Shown: positions 18,066 through 26,416 of the stretch, piece by piece | Layout of the letters: each line of letters begins with the position of its first letter | How positions within the stretch are numbered: the first letter of the stretch is position 1 | Origin: Youhaiella tibetensis | GTDB taxonomy: Bacteria > Pseudomonadota > Alphaproteobacteria > Rhizobiales > Devosiaceae | Assembly: GCF_008000755.1 (NCBI RefSeq) | Contig: NZ_CP041690.1 | Coordinates: 744,001-808,000, forward strand | Direction: 5' to 3' | Length of the DNA stretch: 64,000 nucleotides | Program-made: the position numbers and the translations under genes | Notes under the pieces: model-generated | The model's input: the letters and a program-made list of their open reading frames with translations, nothing else | What the model was told of the DNA's origin: nothing | The model's database searches: none

Positions 18066-18845
18066 ATGGAGTTCGAGGGCAAGGTTGCGCTGGTCACCGG
18101 CGCGGGTTCAGGCATCGGCAAGGCCGCCGCGCTCACCATGGCCGGGCAGGGGGCCGACCTCGTCCTCGTCAGCCGTAGCCGCATCGAGCTCGAAAACGTC
18201 GCTGCCGAAATCCGCGCCATGGGCCGTCAGGCCCTGGTCGAACCCGCCGACATCGCCGATGAGGCGGCCATGTCCGCGCTCTACGCCCGCGTCCGCGAAA
18301 CCTTCGGACGGCTCGATATCCTCTTCGCCAATGCCGGGATCAACGGGGTCTGGGCGCCCATCGAGGAACTGACCGTGGCCGAGTGGGACGAGACCATCCG
18401 CATCAACCTGCGCGGCACGTTCCTGACGGTTCAGGGCGCCGTGCCGCTGATGAAGCAGCATGGCGGCTCGATCATCATCACCGCGTCGGTCAACGGCACG
18501 CGCACCTTCACCACGGCGGGCGCCTCGGCCTATTCCACCAGCAAGGCCGGTCAGCTCGCGTTCGGGCAGATGCTGGCGCTCGAACTTGCGCGCCACCGCA
18601 TCCGCGTCAACGTCGTGTGCCCGGGCGCCATCACCACCGAGATCAGCGAGAACACCACCAAGCGCAACGTGGAGGCTGCGCGCCATCCGGTGGTCTTCCC
18701 GGAAGGCAAGGTGCCGCTATCGGGAGGCAAGCCCGGCACGGCCCAGCAGGTCGCCGATGTCGTTGCTTTCCTCGCCTCGGATCGCGCCAGCCACGTCACC
18801 GGCACCCCGATCTGGATCGATGGTGCGGAGTCCCTGCTCGTCTAG
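18066..18845 (+). CDS. SDR family oxidoreductase
   Basis: A 259-residue classical SDR. TGAGSGIGK is the cofactor loop, NAGI the structural motif, and the active site Ser/Tyr/Lys lies in ASVNG and YSTSKAG. The ATG at 18066 is preceded by TTGGAGG. It follows the ATC-hydrolase-like gene by 53 bp on the same strand and converges on the sugar kinase gene with a 4-bp overlap of stop regions. It probably acts on the same imported sugar or its acid. Confidence 0.92.
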   Translation: MEFEGKVALVTGAGSGIGKAAALTMAGQGADLVLVSRSRIELENVAAEIRAMGRQALVEPADIADEAAMSALYARVRETFGRLDILFANAGINGVWAPIEELTVAEWDETIRINLRGTFLTVQGAVPLMKQHGGSIIITASVNGTRTFTTAGASAYSTSKAGQLAFGQMLALELARHRIRVNVVCPGAITTEISENTTKRNVEAARHPVVFPEGKVPLSGGKPGTAQQVADVVAFLASDRASHVTGTPIWIDGAESLLV

Positions 18846-19750
18846 GGCAGCAGCGCCGGATCGACCAGCGCGCCCTTGTGCCCGATGACGACGCCCGCCA
18901 CCTGGTGCGCCCGCGCCATCGCCTCGGCGATATCGGCGCCGTTGAGCCGGGCCGAGAGATACGCTCCGTTAAAGGAGTCGCCGGCGCCCGTGGCGTCCAC
19001 GACTTTCGCGCCGGGCTTGGGGGCCACCATTTCGCGCAACCCCTGCGTCGCTCCCAGCGCCGTCTTGGCGCCGTCCTTGACCACCACTTCCTCTACCCCC
19101 GCATCGAGATAGCGCTGCGCCGTCGCCTCCGGATCGGCGTCCCCGAAAAGCGGAGCCTCGTCCGAATGGGTCGGCAGCACGATATCGGCAACGGCGGCGG
19201 CCGCCATGATGCAGGCCTGCATGGCGCGCGGGCCGCTCCAGAGCGCCGGGCGCAGGTTGGGGTCGAACGCCACCCGCGCCCCCGCGTCACGCGCCTTGAC
19301 GATCGCCTTGAGCAGCCTCCCGCGCATGCGCGGCGCCAGGATCGCCACCGTGATCCCCGAGAAATAGATGAGATCGGCGCCCATCAGCGCCTCTTCGACG
19401 CTGGCGCGGTCCTCCATCATCAGCTTGGCCGCCGAAGTGTCGCGCCAATAGGTGAAATGACGGTCCCCGTGGGCCTGGTGGATGAGGTAGAGCCCGGGCC
19501 GCTTGCCCTCGATGGTCTGGATATGCCCGGTGCCGATCCCGGCCTGCCCCAGGAATGCGCGCATCTGGCCTGAATAGAGGTCGTCCCCCAGCGCCGTGAC
19601 ATAGTCCACCGACCAGTCGTTGCCGAGCAGGGCATTGGCATACCAGGCCGAATTGAGCGTATCGCCGGCAAACCCGAATTTGTAGAGGCCCCCTTCGCCG
19701 CCCGACATCTCGAGCATGCATTCCCCAATGCTGACAAAGCGCCTGGCCAC
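18842..19750 (-). CDS. kdgK: Sugar kinase, 2-dehydro-3-deoxygluconokinase type
   Basis: A 302-residue PfkB-family kinase. It begins RFVSIGECMLEM, has the FAGDTLNSAWY sugar-binding segment and the C-terminal GAGDSFNG anion hole with catalytic Asp. Similarity is to KdgK, which phosphorylates 2-keto-3-deoxygluconate in the Entner-Doudoroff-type breakdown of uronates and aldonates. The start is taken as GTG at 19750, because GGGGGAG lies 8 bases upstream and it gives the full N-terminal strand; no ATG fits. The specificity is by similarity. Confidence 0.85.
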   Translation of the reverse strand: MARRFVSIGECMLEMSGGEGGLYKFGFAGDTLNSAWYANALLGNDWSVDYVTALGDDLYSGQMRAFLGQAGIGTGHIQTIEGKRPGLYLIHQAHGDRHFTYWRDTSAAKLMMEDRASVEEALMGADLIYFSGITVAILAPRMRGRLLKAIVKARDAGARVAFDPNLRPALWSGPRAMQACIMAAAAVADIVLPTHSDEAPLFGDADPEATAQRYLDAGVEEVVVKDGAKTALGATQGLREMVAPKPGAKVVDATGAGDSFNGAYLSARLNGADIAEAMARAHQVAGVVIGHKGALVDPALLP

Positions 19751-19846
19751 GGATTCGCTCCCCCTAGTTGCAGCAAGACTTATGCCGGGGAAGGGGGCTT
19801 GGGGCAATGGGAGGAGGTTCCTGGAGCTCTCATACCCACTCTCGAT

Positions 19847-19884
19847 CCCTCCCCCTTTGTGGGGAAGGAACAAGGGTGGGGTAA
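19847..19884. repeat. Dispersed GC-rich hairpin repeat, copy 3
   Basis: A variant of the repeat at 5462-5500 (CCCTCCCCC, TTTGT, GGGGAAGG, then AACAAGGGTGGGGT). It lies between the kinase start and the end of the iron alcohol dehydrogenase gene. Confidence 0.7.
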
Positions 19885-19902
19885 GCCGCCAGATCGGTGG
19901 CC

Positions 19903-21060
19903 CTACAACCGTCCCTCATACGCCTTGTCGAACACGGCCAGCGCCAGTTCGCGCGTCAGCGTCACCGGATTGCCCCCCGCCGTCGGATCGACGATGGCCA
20001 TGTCCCCGATAACGTCGCGCTTGTCCGAGGTAACGCCGAAATCCTTGAGCGCATGGGGCACGCCCAGCTTCTGGCGCAGCGCCAGCACGGCGTTGAGGAA
20101 GGCCTCAAAGCTTGGTGGCAGCCCGCAATAGGCCGCCAGCCGCGCCACCTTGGCTTCGATCGCCTCGCGATTGGCAATCAGCACATAGGGCATGAACACG
20201 GCATTGGTCATGCCGTGATGCGTGTCGAAAAGCGCCCCCACCGGATGCGAGAGGGCATGGATGGCCCCCAGCCCCTTCTGGAACGCCGCCGCGCCCATGG
20301 CGGCCGCGCTCATCATGTGCCCGCGCGCTTCGATATCGCTGGGGTTGGCCGCCACTTTGGGCAGGTTCTCGAGCACCAGCCGGATGCCTTCGACCGCTAT
20401 GCCGTCCGCCATCGGATGGTAGCCGGGCGCGCAATAGGCCTCCAGGCAATGCGCCAGGGCATCGAACCCGGTGCCCACCGTGATGAAGTTCGGCATCCCC
20501 ACCGTCAGTTCCGGATCGGCGATCACGATCTTGGGCATCATCAGCGGGTGGAAGATCACCTTCTTGGTATGGGTCGTTTCGTCGGTGATGACGCCGGCGC
20601 GCCCCACTTCCGAGCCGGTGCCTGCCGTGGTCGGCACCGCGATGATGGGCAGGATTCCCTTCGGGTCCGCCCGCGTCCACCAGTCCCCGATATCCTCGAA
20701 GTCCCACATCGGCCGCGTCTGGCCGGCCATGAAGGCGATGACCTTGCCGGTGTCGAGCCCGGACCCGCCCCCGAACGCGATCACCCCGTCATGCCCGCCC
20801 GCGCGCAGCACCGCGATGCCGGCATTGACGTTGGCGGCGATGGGGTTGGGCTTGACGTCCGCGAACACCGCCACCGGGATCCCGGCGTCCTCGATGATCT
20901 TCACCACCCGCGCCGTCACCGGCAGGTTGGCCAGCCCGGCATCGGTCACCAGCAGCGGCTTGCTGATCCCGGCAGCCTTGAGCGCCTCAGGCAGCTCCGC
21001 GATGCGGCCCGCGCCGAAACGCACGGAGGTGGGGTAGTTCCAGTTGGCTTTGGTCGTCAT
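19903..21060 (-). CDS. Iron-containing alcohol dehydrogenase
   Basis: A 385-residue group III alcohol dehydrogenase using NAD(P) and a divalent metal. Typical blocks are GGGSGLDTGK, PTTAGTGSEVGRAGVIT and the metal-binding histidines in GFDALAHCLEAY, GAIHALSHPVGALFDTHHG. The ATG at 21060 follows the aldehyde dehydrogenase stop by 10 bp. As last gene of the permease/ligase/dehydrogenase cluster it could oxidise an alcohol such as gamma-glutamylethanolamide to the aldehyde; that substrate is inferred from context. Confidence 0.93.
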   Translation of the reverse strand: MTTKANWNYPTSVRFGAGRIAELPEALKAAGISKPLLVTDAGLANLPVTARVVKIIEDAGIPVAVFADVKPNPIAANVNAGIAVLRAGGHDGVIAFGGGSGLDTGKVIAFMAGQTRPMWDFEDIGDWWTRADPKGILPIIAVPTTAGTGSEVGRAGVITDETTHTKKVIFHPLMMPKIVIADPELTVGMPNFITVGTGFDALAHCLEAYCAPGYHPMADGIAVEGIRLVLENLPKVAANPSDIEARGHMMSAAAMGAAAFQKGLGAIHALSHPVGALFDTHHGMTNAVFMPYVLIANREAIEAKVARLAAYCGLPPSFEAFLNAVLALRQKLGVPHALKDFGVTSDKRDVIGDMAIVDPTAGGNPVTLTRELALAVFDKAYEGRL

Positions 21061-21070
21061 CGAAGAACTC

Positions 21071-22453
21071 TCAGATGTGCCGCAGGTGATAGGATTTCGG
21101 TTGCGTGAGATTGGCATAGCCGATCTCGGAAAGCGCGCCGCCCTTACCGGTGTCCTTGACGCCGGTCCAGACGAGCGCAGGGTCGAGATAATCGCAGCGA
21201 TTGGCGAAGACCGTGCCGGTCTCGACCTTGGCGCCGATCCGTCCGGCGGCCTCGATATCGCGCGTCCAGATCGAGGCGGTCAGCCCATAGGGGCTGTCGT
21301 TCATGAGCGTGATGGCCTCGGCGTCGTCCCTGACCTTCATGATGCCCACGATCGGCCCGAAGCTTTCCTCGCGCATCACCGCCATCTGGTGGTTGACGTT
21401 GGTCAGCACCTCGGGCGCGAGGTAGGGTGAGCCGGCCTTGTCGAGCGGATGGTGCGTGCCCAGATGCGCCGTGGCGCCCTTGCGCAGGGCCTCCTCCTTC
21501 TGGCCGCGCACCACATCGGCGAACTGCGGCCGCGCCATCGGCCCGACGATCGTGCTCTCCTCGAGTGGATTGCCCAGCGTCCAGCCGCGCGCATTGTCGA
21601 CGAACCCTTCCACGAACGCGTCATAGACGCCCTCATGCACATAGATGCGCTCGACTCCGCAGCAGCTTTGCCCGGAGTTGAAGAAAGAGCCATCCACGAG
21701 GTTTTCGATGGAATGGGCCAGGTCGGCATCCTCGCGCACATAAGCGGGGTCCTTGCCGCCCAACTCGAGGCCCAGTGTTGCGAACGTCCCTGCCGCCGCC
21801 TTCTCGATCCGCCGTCCACCTTCTACGGAACCGGTGAAATTGATGTGGTCGATGGCGCCCGAGCCGATGAGCTTTTCGGTATCGCCATGGCTCATGACGA
21901 GGTTCTGGAACAGCCCCTCCGGCAACCCCGCGCGCCGGCCCGCCTCGGCGAAGCGTTCGCCCACCAGCAGCGTCTGGCTGGCGTGCTTGAGCAGCACCGC
22001 GTTGCCCGCCATCAGCCCCGGCACGATGGAGTTGACCGCCGTGAGATAGGGGTAGTTCCACGGCGCGATCACCATCACCAGGCCCAGCGGCTCGCGCGTG
22101 ATGTAGCGCGTAAAGCCTTCCTTGCCAGCCTTCACGGACGGCGCTAGCGCCTCCTCGGCAATCGAGATCATGTAGCGTGACCGCTCCTCGACGCCGCGCT
22201 TCTCGCCGCCGAAGCGGATCGGGCGCCCCATCTGCCAGGCCAGCTCTGGCACGATCTCATCGTTCATCCCGGCCAGCGCATCGACGAAATGCGTCATGAT
22301 CTTGGCGCGCTCGGCCACGGTCACTTCGCCCCAGGCATTCCTGCCGGCCCTGGCGCGCACCACCGCCGCCTCGATCTCCACCCCGTTCGCCACCGGCCGC
22401 TCGGCATAGACGCTGCCGTCGATGGGCGAGATGATCTTGACCGTCTCGGTCAT
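21071..22453 (-). CDS. Aldehyde dehydrogenase family protein
   Basis: A 460-residue NAD(P)-dependent aldehyde dehydrogenase. APWNYPYL, the FTGSVEGG cofactor loop, the LELGGKDP glutamate and the catalytic Cys at about residue 264 in NSGQSCC are present. It lies between the glutamine-synthetase-like gene (80 bp upstream) and the iron alcohol dehydrogenase (10 bp downstream). The order suggests consecutive oxidation of a glutamylated amine. The family also oxidises gamma-glutamylaminobutyraldehyde in putrescine breakdown. Confidence 0.93.
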   Translation of the reverse strand: MTETVKIISPIDGSVYAERPVANGVEIEAAVVRARAGRNAWGEVTVAERAKIMTHFVDALAGMNDEIVPELAWQMGRPIRFGGEKRGVEERSRYMISIAEEALAPSVKAGKEGFTRYITREPLGLVMVIAPWNYPYLTAVNSIVPGLMAGNAVLLKHASQTLLVGERFAEAGRRAGLPEGLFQNLVMSHGDTEKLIGSGAIDHINFTGSVEGGRRIEKAAAGTFATLGLELGGKDPAYVREDADLAHSIENLVDGSFFNSGQSCCGVERIYVHEGVYDAFVEGFVDNARGWTLGNPLEESTIVGPMARPQFADVVRGQKEEALRKGATAHLGTHHPLDKAGSPYLAPEVLTNVNHQMAVMREESFGPIVGIMKVRDDAEAITLMNDSPYGLTASIWTRDIEAAGRIGAKVETGTVFANRCDYLDPALVWTGVKDTGKGGALSEIGYANLTQPKSYHLRHI

Positions 22454-22533
22454 GGACTAGTTTCCTTGCTTGTCACGAAAGGGCGCGCTGTCGCGCCCGC
22501 TTGGGTTGCATGCGGATGTATCGACGTTCGAGG

Positions 22534-23898
22534 CTATGTCCGCTCGAACCCGCGCTTCAACTCCCAATCGGTCACCCGACGATCGTATTCGAACTGCTCC
22601 CACTCGGCCGTATGCACGTAGTGGGCGATCACGTTCTCCCCGAACGCTTCCTTGAGCATCTTCGATTTGCGCATCGCCTCGGTGGCATCGCGCAGCGTCT
22701 TGGGGACCTCCCGCAGCCGCTTGCCGAAATAGGCGTCGCCCGAATAGGCGGGCTCGAGCGCCATTTCCTTTTCGATCCCGTCGATGCCCGCGGCCAGGAG
22801 GGCCGCGAAGGCGAGATAGGGGTTGAGGTCCGCTCCGCCGATACGGCACTCGATGCGGATGCCCTTGGTTTCTTCCCCGCACAGGCGAAAACCCGCCGTG
22901 CGGTTGTCGCGGCTCCAGATCGCCTTGGTCGGCGCGAACGTGCCAACCTGGAAACGCTTGTAGGAATTGATGTAGGGCGCCAGGAAATAGGTGATCTCCT
23001 GGGCGTGGGCGAGCAGGCCCGCCACGAAATGCTTCATGAGCGCGCTCATGCCGTATTCGCCCTTCTCGTCGAGAAAGGCCGGCTTGCCCTTCTTCGCCAG
23101 CGACATGTGGATGTGGCTCGATGAACCGGCCAGCGCATAGTCCCACTTGGACATGAAGGTCACGGCCTTGCCCTGTCCGTGGGCGATTTCCTTGACGGCG
23201 TTCTTGAGCACCACGTGCCGGTCCGCCATCACCAGCGCCTCGGCATAGCGCACGTTGATCTCCTCCTGGCCCGGCCCCCATTCGCCCTTGGAGTTCTCGA
23301 CCGGGATGCCCGATGCCTGGAGCTGGTTGCGCACCAGCCGCATCACGCCCTCTTCCTTGGTGGTCTGGAAGATGTGGTAATCCTCGATGTAGTAGCCGGC
23401 GGTGGTCAGGTTCCGGTAGCCCTTCTCGTAAGCCCCGCGAAAAGTCTCGTCGAACAGGTAGAATTCGAGCTCGGAGGCGAAATTGGCCGAAAAGCCCATT
23501 TTCTCGAGCCGGGCCAGTTGCGCCTTGAGGATGGCGCGCGGCGAGTGCGGAATGGGCGCGTGGTGATGGTGGTCGACGAGGTCCGCCAGGATGATCGCCG
23601 TGCCGTCCAGCCATGCCGCCTTCATGAGCGTTGTGACATCGGGCTTCATGACGAAATCGCCATAGCCCTTGGCCCAGTTGGCCGCCTCGTAGCCGGGCAC
23701 CGGCTCCATGTCGATGTCGTTGGCCAGCAGGTAGTCGCAGCCATGCGTTTCGTCGATCGCGCCATCGAGGAAGAACTGCGCCTGGAAGCGCTTGCCGATC
23801 AGCCGTCCCTGCATGTCGGGAAAGGCGACGAGCACCGTATCGATCAGGCCCTTTGAAACATCCGATTTCAGCGCGTCGAGCGAATAGGCTCCGGCCAT
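22534..23898 (-). CDS. Glutamine synthetase family ligase (gamma-glutamylamine synthetase type)
   Basis: A 454-residue glutamine-synthetase fold enzyme, which would ligate glutamate to an amine with ATP. Catalytic core blocks are seen: SELEFYLF, GEWGPGQEEINVRY, GSSSHIHMSL, NSYKRF, and RIECRIGGADLNPYL near the C terminus. It resembles PuuA (gamma-glutamylputrescine synthetase) and GlnA4-type enzymes rather than housekeeping GlnA. The start ATG at 23898 follows AGAGGGAGCAAAACTC. The neighbouring ethanolamine-type permease suggests ethanolamine as the amine; this is inference. Confidence 0.9.
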   Translation of the reverse strand: MAGAYSLDALKSDVSKGLIDTVLVAFPDMQGRLIGKRFQAQFFLDGAIDETHGCDYLLANDIDMEPVPGYEAANWAKGYGDFVMKPDVTTLMKAAWLDGTAIILADLVDHHHHAPIPHSPRAILKAQLARLEKMGFSANFASELEFYLFDETFRGAYEKGYRNLTTAGYYIEDYHIFQTTKEEGVMRLVRNQLQASGIPVENSKGEWGPGQEEINVRYAEALVMADRHVVLKNAVKEIAHGQGKAVTFMSKWDYALAGSSSHIHMSLAKKGKPAFLDEKGEYGMSALMKHFVAGLLAHAQEITYFLAPYINSYKRFQVGTFAPTKAIWSRDNRTAGFRLCGEETKGIRIECRIGGADLNPYLAFAALLAAGIDGIEKEMALEPAYSGDAYFGKRLREVPKTLRDATEAMRKSKMLKEAFGENVIAHYVHTAEWEQFEYDRRVTDWELKRGFERT

Positions 23899-23941
23899 GA
23901 GTTTTGCTCCCTCTTCTTGTCGTTGCAGTTCAAGGTTGGGA

Positions 23942-23965
23942 GCCGCGGAACCCCACGCCCGCGGC
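23942..23965 (-). other. Intergenic hairpin between permease and ligase genes
   Basis: Perfect 7-bp arms (GCCGCGG and CCGCGGC) around a 10-base loop, in the 82-bp gap. It lacks a T tract, so it is more likely a processing or attenuating structure than a terminator. Confidence 0.4.
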
Positions 23966-23980
23966 CCCCCGGGAGGAAGG

Positions 23981-25501
23981 CTAGGCCTTGGAGCGATGCT
24001 CCAGGGCGAATTCCTCTTCCGGCGAGAGGATCAGCCGGTTCCTGCCCACCGCCGCAAAGTAGATGATGCCCACCACGCACCAGACGATCACCCACACCAC
24101 GCCCTTGGAGAAGTTCGGGTCCTGCATCTGGTAGAACAGCGTCACCGCCGCGATGATGATGGTGACGATCGCGCCCGGAATGCCCACCGGGCTGCGGAAC
24201 GGACGGGCGATGTTGGGCAGGTTGCGCCGCAGCAGGATGAAGCTGATCGCCTGCATGATGTAGCTCAGCATCGCGCCGAACACGGCCATGTTGAGCAGCA
24301 CCGAGCCGATGATGTCGTCGCCCAGCTGCGTTTCCCCGTCGCCGCCCCCGCCATTGGCGAACCAGATGACGAGCATCACCACCAGCCCCAGCGTCGCGCC
24401 CGTGATCATGGCCACATGCGGGGTCTTGTGCTTGGAATGGGTGATCGAGAGCGCCGAAGGGAAGTATCCGGCGCGGCTGAGCGAATAGACCTGCCGCCCC
24501 TGCGCATAGAGGATGGTGTGGAACGAGGCGATGAGTCCCACCAGCGCCACCACGCCCAGCGCCGTCGCGCCCGCATCGCCGTAGATCTGGCGGAAGCCGA
24601 ACAGCGCCGGCTCGAGCGAGGACGAAAGCGCGAACGAGCCCACGCCCACGATCGAGGGGTTGAGCAGCACGATCATGAAGGCGGAAAGCACCAGCGTGGC
24701 GAAGCCGAGCAGGATGCCGCGCGGCATGTCACGTTTTGGGTCGACCGATTCCTCGGCCGCCAGCGGCACCTGCTCGATGGCCAGGAACAGCCACACCGCG
24801 AAGGGCAGGGTCGCCAGCACACCCGAGAAGCCGAACGGGAACCAGGGGCCGTTGCCCTCCGGCAGTTCCACCGCCGCGCCGTCCGGGCCCACCCCGATAT
24901 TGAGCGCCCAGCGGTTGAAGTCCATGTGCCCGAAAGCCGAGATCCAGAAGACCACGAGCCCCGCCAGCGCGATCAGCGTCACCGTCAGCGTCACCCGGTA
25001 GGAGAGCGCCACCCCGAAGATGTTGAGCCCCAGGAAGATGAGGTAGAACACCACCCAGAGCACCGGATAATAGGCCGGCTCGATTCCCGTGATGGAGCCG
25101 AAATAGGCCGAGATGAACGTCACGATCACCGCCGGCGTCAGCACGTATTCGACATTCTCGAAGAGGCCCGTGATGAACCCGCCCCAGGGTCCCATCGAGG
25201 TGCGCGCGAACGAATAGGCCGCGCCCGTATGCGGCAGCGCCGGGCTCATCTCGGCGATCGAGAAGACCAGCCCCAGATACATGATGGCGATGATGATGCC
25301 GGCCACCAGCATGCCGCCCCAGCCGCCCGTGGCGAAGCCGAAGTTCCAGCCCGAAAAGTGACCCGAGATAACCGCGCCCACGCCCAGCGCCCACAGCGAC
25401 CACACGCCTGCATAACGCTGCAGCCCGCGTTTCTCGAAATACGACTTGTCGCGCGAGGCGTACTTGACGCCCCCGCGACCCACTAAGGGTGTCTCAGCCA
25501 T
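23981..25501 (-). CDS. Amino acid permease, ethanolamine permease type
   Basis: A 506-residue APC-superfamily permease with about twelve hydrophobic segments. The N-terminal block YFEKRGLQRYAGVWSLWALG, then GAVISGHFSGWNFG and SIAEMSPALPHTGAAYSFAR, closely matches ethanolamine permeases as I know the family. The C terminus is cytosolic and short. AGGAGGGACAA precedes the ATG at 25501, and the start overlaps the end of the amidohydrolase gene by 8 bp, so they form one transcript. It would supply the amine to the glutamyl ligase encoded downstream. Confidence 0.9.
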   Translation of the reverse strand: MAETPLVGRGGVKYASRDKSYFEKRGLQRYAGVWSLWALGVGAVISGHFSGWNFGFATGGWGGMLVAGIIIAIMYLGLVFSIAEMSPALPHTGAAYSFARTSMGPWGGFITGLFENVEYVLTPAVIVTFISAYFGSITGIEPAYYPVLWVVFYLIFLGLNIFGVALSYRVTLTVTLIALAGLVVFWISAFGHMDFNRWALNIGVGPDGAAVELPEGNGPWFPFGFSGVLATLPFAVWLFLAIEQVPLAAEESVDPKRDMPRGILLGFATLVLSAFMIVLLNPSIVGVGSFALSSSLEPALFGFRQIYGDAGATALGVVALVGLIASFHTILYAQGRQVYSLSRAGYFPSALSITHSKHKTPHVAMITGATLGLVVMLVIWFANGGGGDGETQLGDDIIGSVLLNMAVFGAMLSYIMQAISFILLRRNLPNIARPFRSPVGIPGAIVTIIIAAVTLFYQMQDPNFSKGVVWVIVWCVVGIIYFAAVGRNRLILSPEEEFALEHRSKA

Positions 25502-26309
25502 TTGTCCCTCCTGATGGATGCCCCTGGATCGATGGTGACAGAACCGGTTGCCGTGCCGCCAACGTCCCTCGCGCGGCCTGTAGGCACCGGGCCAGCCGGT
25601 TCGACCACAAGGCCACCCCGGCGGGTTCGAGAATCTCGTCGTTTCGGATCTCGATCATGGTGGAATCGAGCCCGCGCCCGTCCCCGTGATGTTCGAGCGT
25701 ATAAGTCACTCCGTTCAATGCTGCATAGGGTTCGTTCCAGCCGATGTTGAGCGCCCGGTCCTCATCGAGGAGCGCATCGCGCAATGCGGCCGTGAAAGCA
25801 GGGTTGGTGCCGTGGATGAGCCCGATCGGCCATGGCCGCGGCACGTCCTTGTAGACCGGTGTGAACGAATGCACCGTCACCAGGATGGTCTCCCGCCCGG
25901 CCGCCTTGCGCCGGTCCAGTAGCGCGCCGATGGCTTGATGGAACGGGGTATGGAACGCCACGATCCGGTGCGCCCGTTCGAGCGGGTCGATTTTCGCATT
26001 GCCCGGTATCGTCGTGCGTTCGCTGATGGCGGGGATGAGATCGGGTGCTTCATGGTCGCGGTTGGCGTCGATGATGAGCCGGCTCACCGTCGAATAGACC
26101 AGGGGCGCGTCCAGCGCCTCGAGTAGCCCCAGCGCCACCGAAAGTGCCCCCGGATCCCAGGCGATATGGCTCACCCGCTCGCTCGGCTTGAGGCCGAGAT
26201 CGCCATATTCGGGTGGGATGCGGTTGGAGGCGTGATCGCAGACCAGCACGAAGGGGGAGGACCCTTCGGCGTTGTTGACCTGAACCGGCTGCAGTCTCGA
26301 CCCATCCAT
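25494..26309 (-). CDS. N-formylglutamate amidohydrolase family protein
   Basis: A 271-residue metal-dependent amidohydrolase of the N-formylglutamate deformylase (HutG-like) family. It shows VCDHASNRIP, HIAWDPGA, IDANRD and VTVHSFTPVY, which hold the expected His/Asp/Glu metal and substrate residues. It is the first gene of the cluster, so in this context it may release glutamate from a gamma-glutamyl product instead of acting in histidine breakdown; no other hut genes are nearby. The start is uncertain: ATG 26309 or GTG 26318, neither with a strong ribosome site. Confidence 0.85.
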   Translation of the reverse strand: MDGSRLQPVQVNNAEGSSPFVLVCDHASNRIPPEYGDLGLKPSERVSHIAWDPGALSVALGLLEALDAPLVYSTVSRLIIDANRDHEAPDLIPAISERTTIPGNAKIDPLERAHRIVAFHTPFHQAIGALLDRRKAAGRETILVTVHSFTPVYKDVPRPWPIGLIHGTNPAFTAALRDALLDEDRALNIGWNEPYAALNGVTYTLEHHGDGRGLDSTMIEIRNDEILEPAGVALWSNRLARCLQAARGTLAARQPVLSPSIQGHPSGGTNG

Positions 26310-26379
26310 GAGAGACACGCGATTTTTGTTCGGTTAACGTTTGCAACAGTTGTTCCGTATCGGCGATATCTGTCAATAT

Positions 26380-26395
26380 TGAAATTGTCGTTTCA
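26380..26395. promoter_or_regulatory. Candidate RpiR operator (TGAAA-N6-TTTCA)
   Basis: A perfect inverted repeat TGAAA, six bases, TTTCA, in the ~100-bp divergent region between the amidohydrolase and the RpiR gene. Inverted repeats with A/T-rich half-sites are usual for this regulator family. It lies 22 bp upstream of the regulator start, so it could serve both genes. Confidence 0.5.
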
Positions 26396-26416
26396 GCGTC
26401 TGCGAGGGGGATGACC

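Noticed and set aside
23897-25486. 529-residue plus-strand frame rich in Arg/His/Glu
   Set aside because: Antisense to the ethanolamine-type permease; composition is that of a shadow frame.
25615-25640. tRNA-like TPsiC-looking string
   Set aside because: It is inside the amidohydrolase coding sequence and no cloverleaf can be drawn around it; no tRNA was found in the window.
25494-26309. Histidine-utilisation (hut) locus
   Set aside because: Only the HutG-like gene is present; the neighbours are a permease of ethanolamine type, a glutamyl ligase and dehydrogenases, not hutH/U/I.
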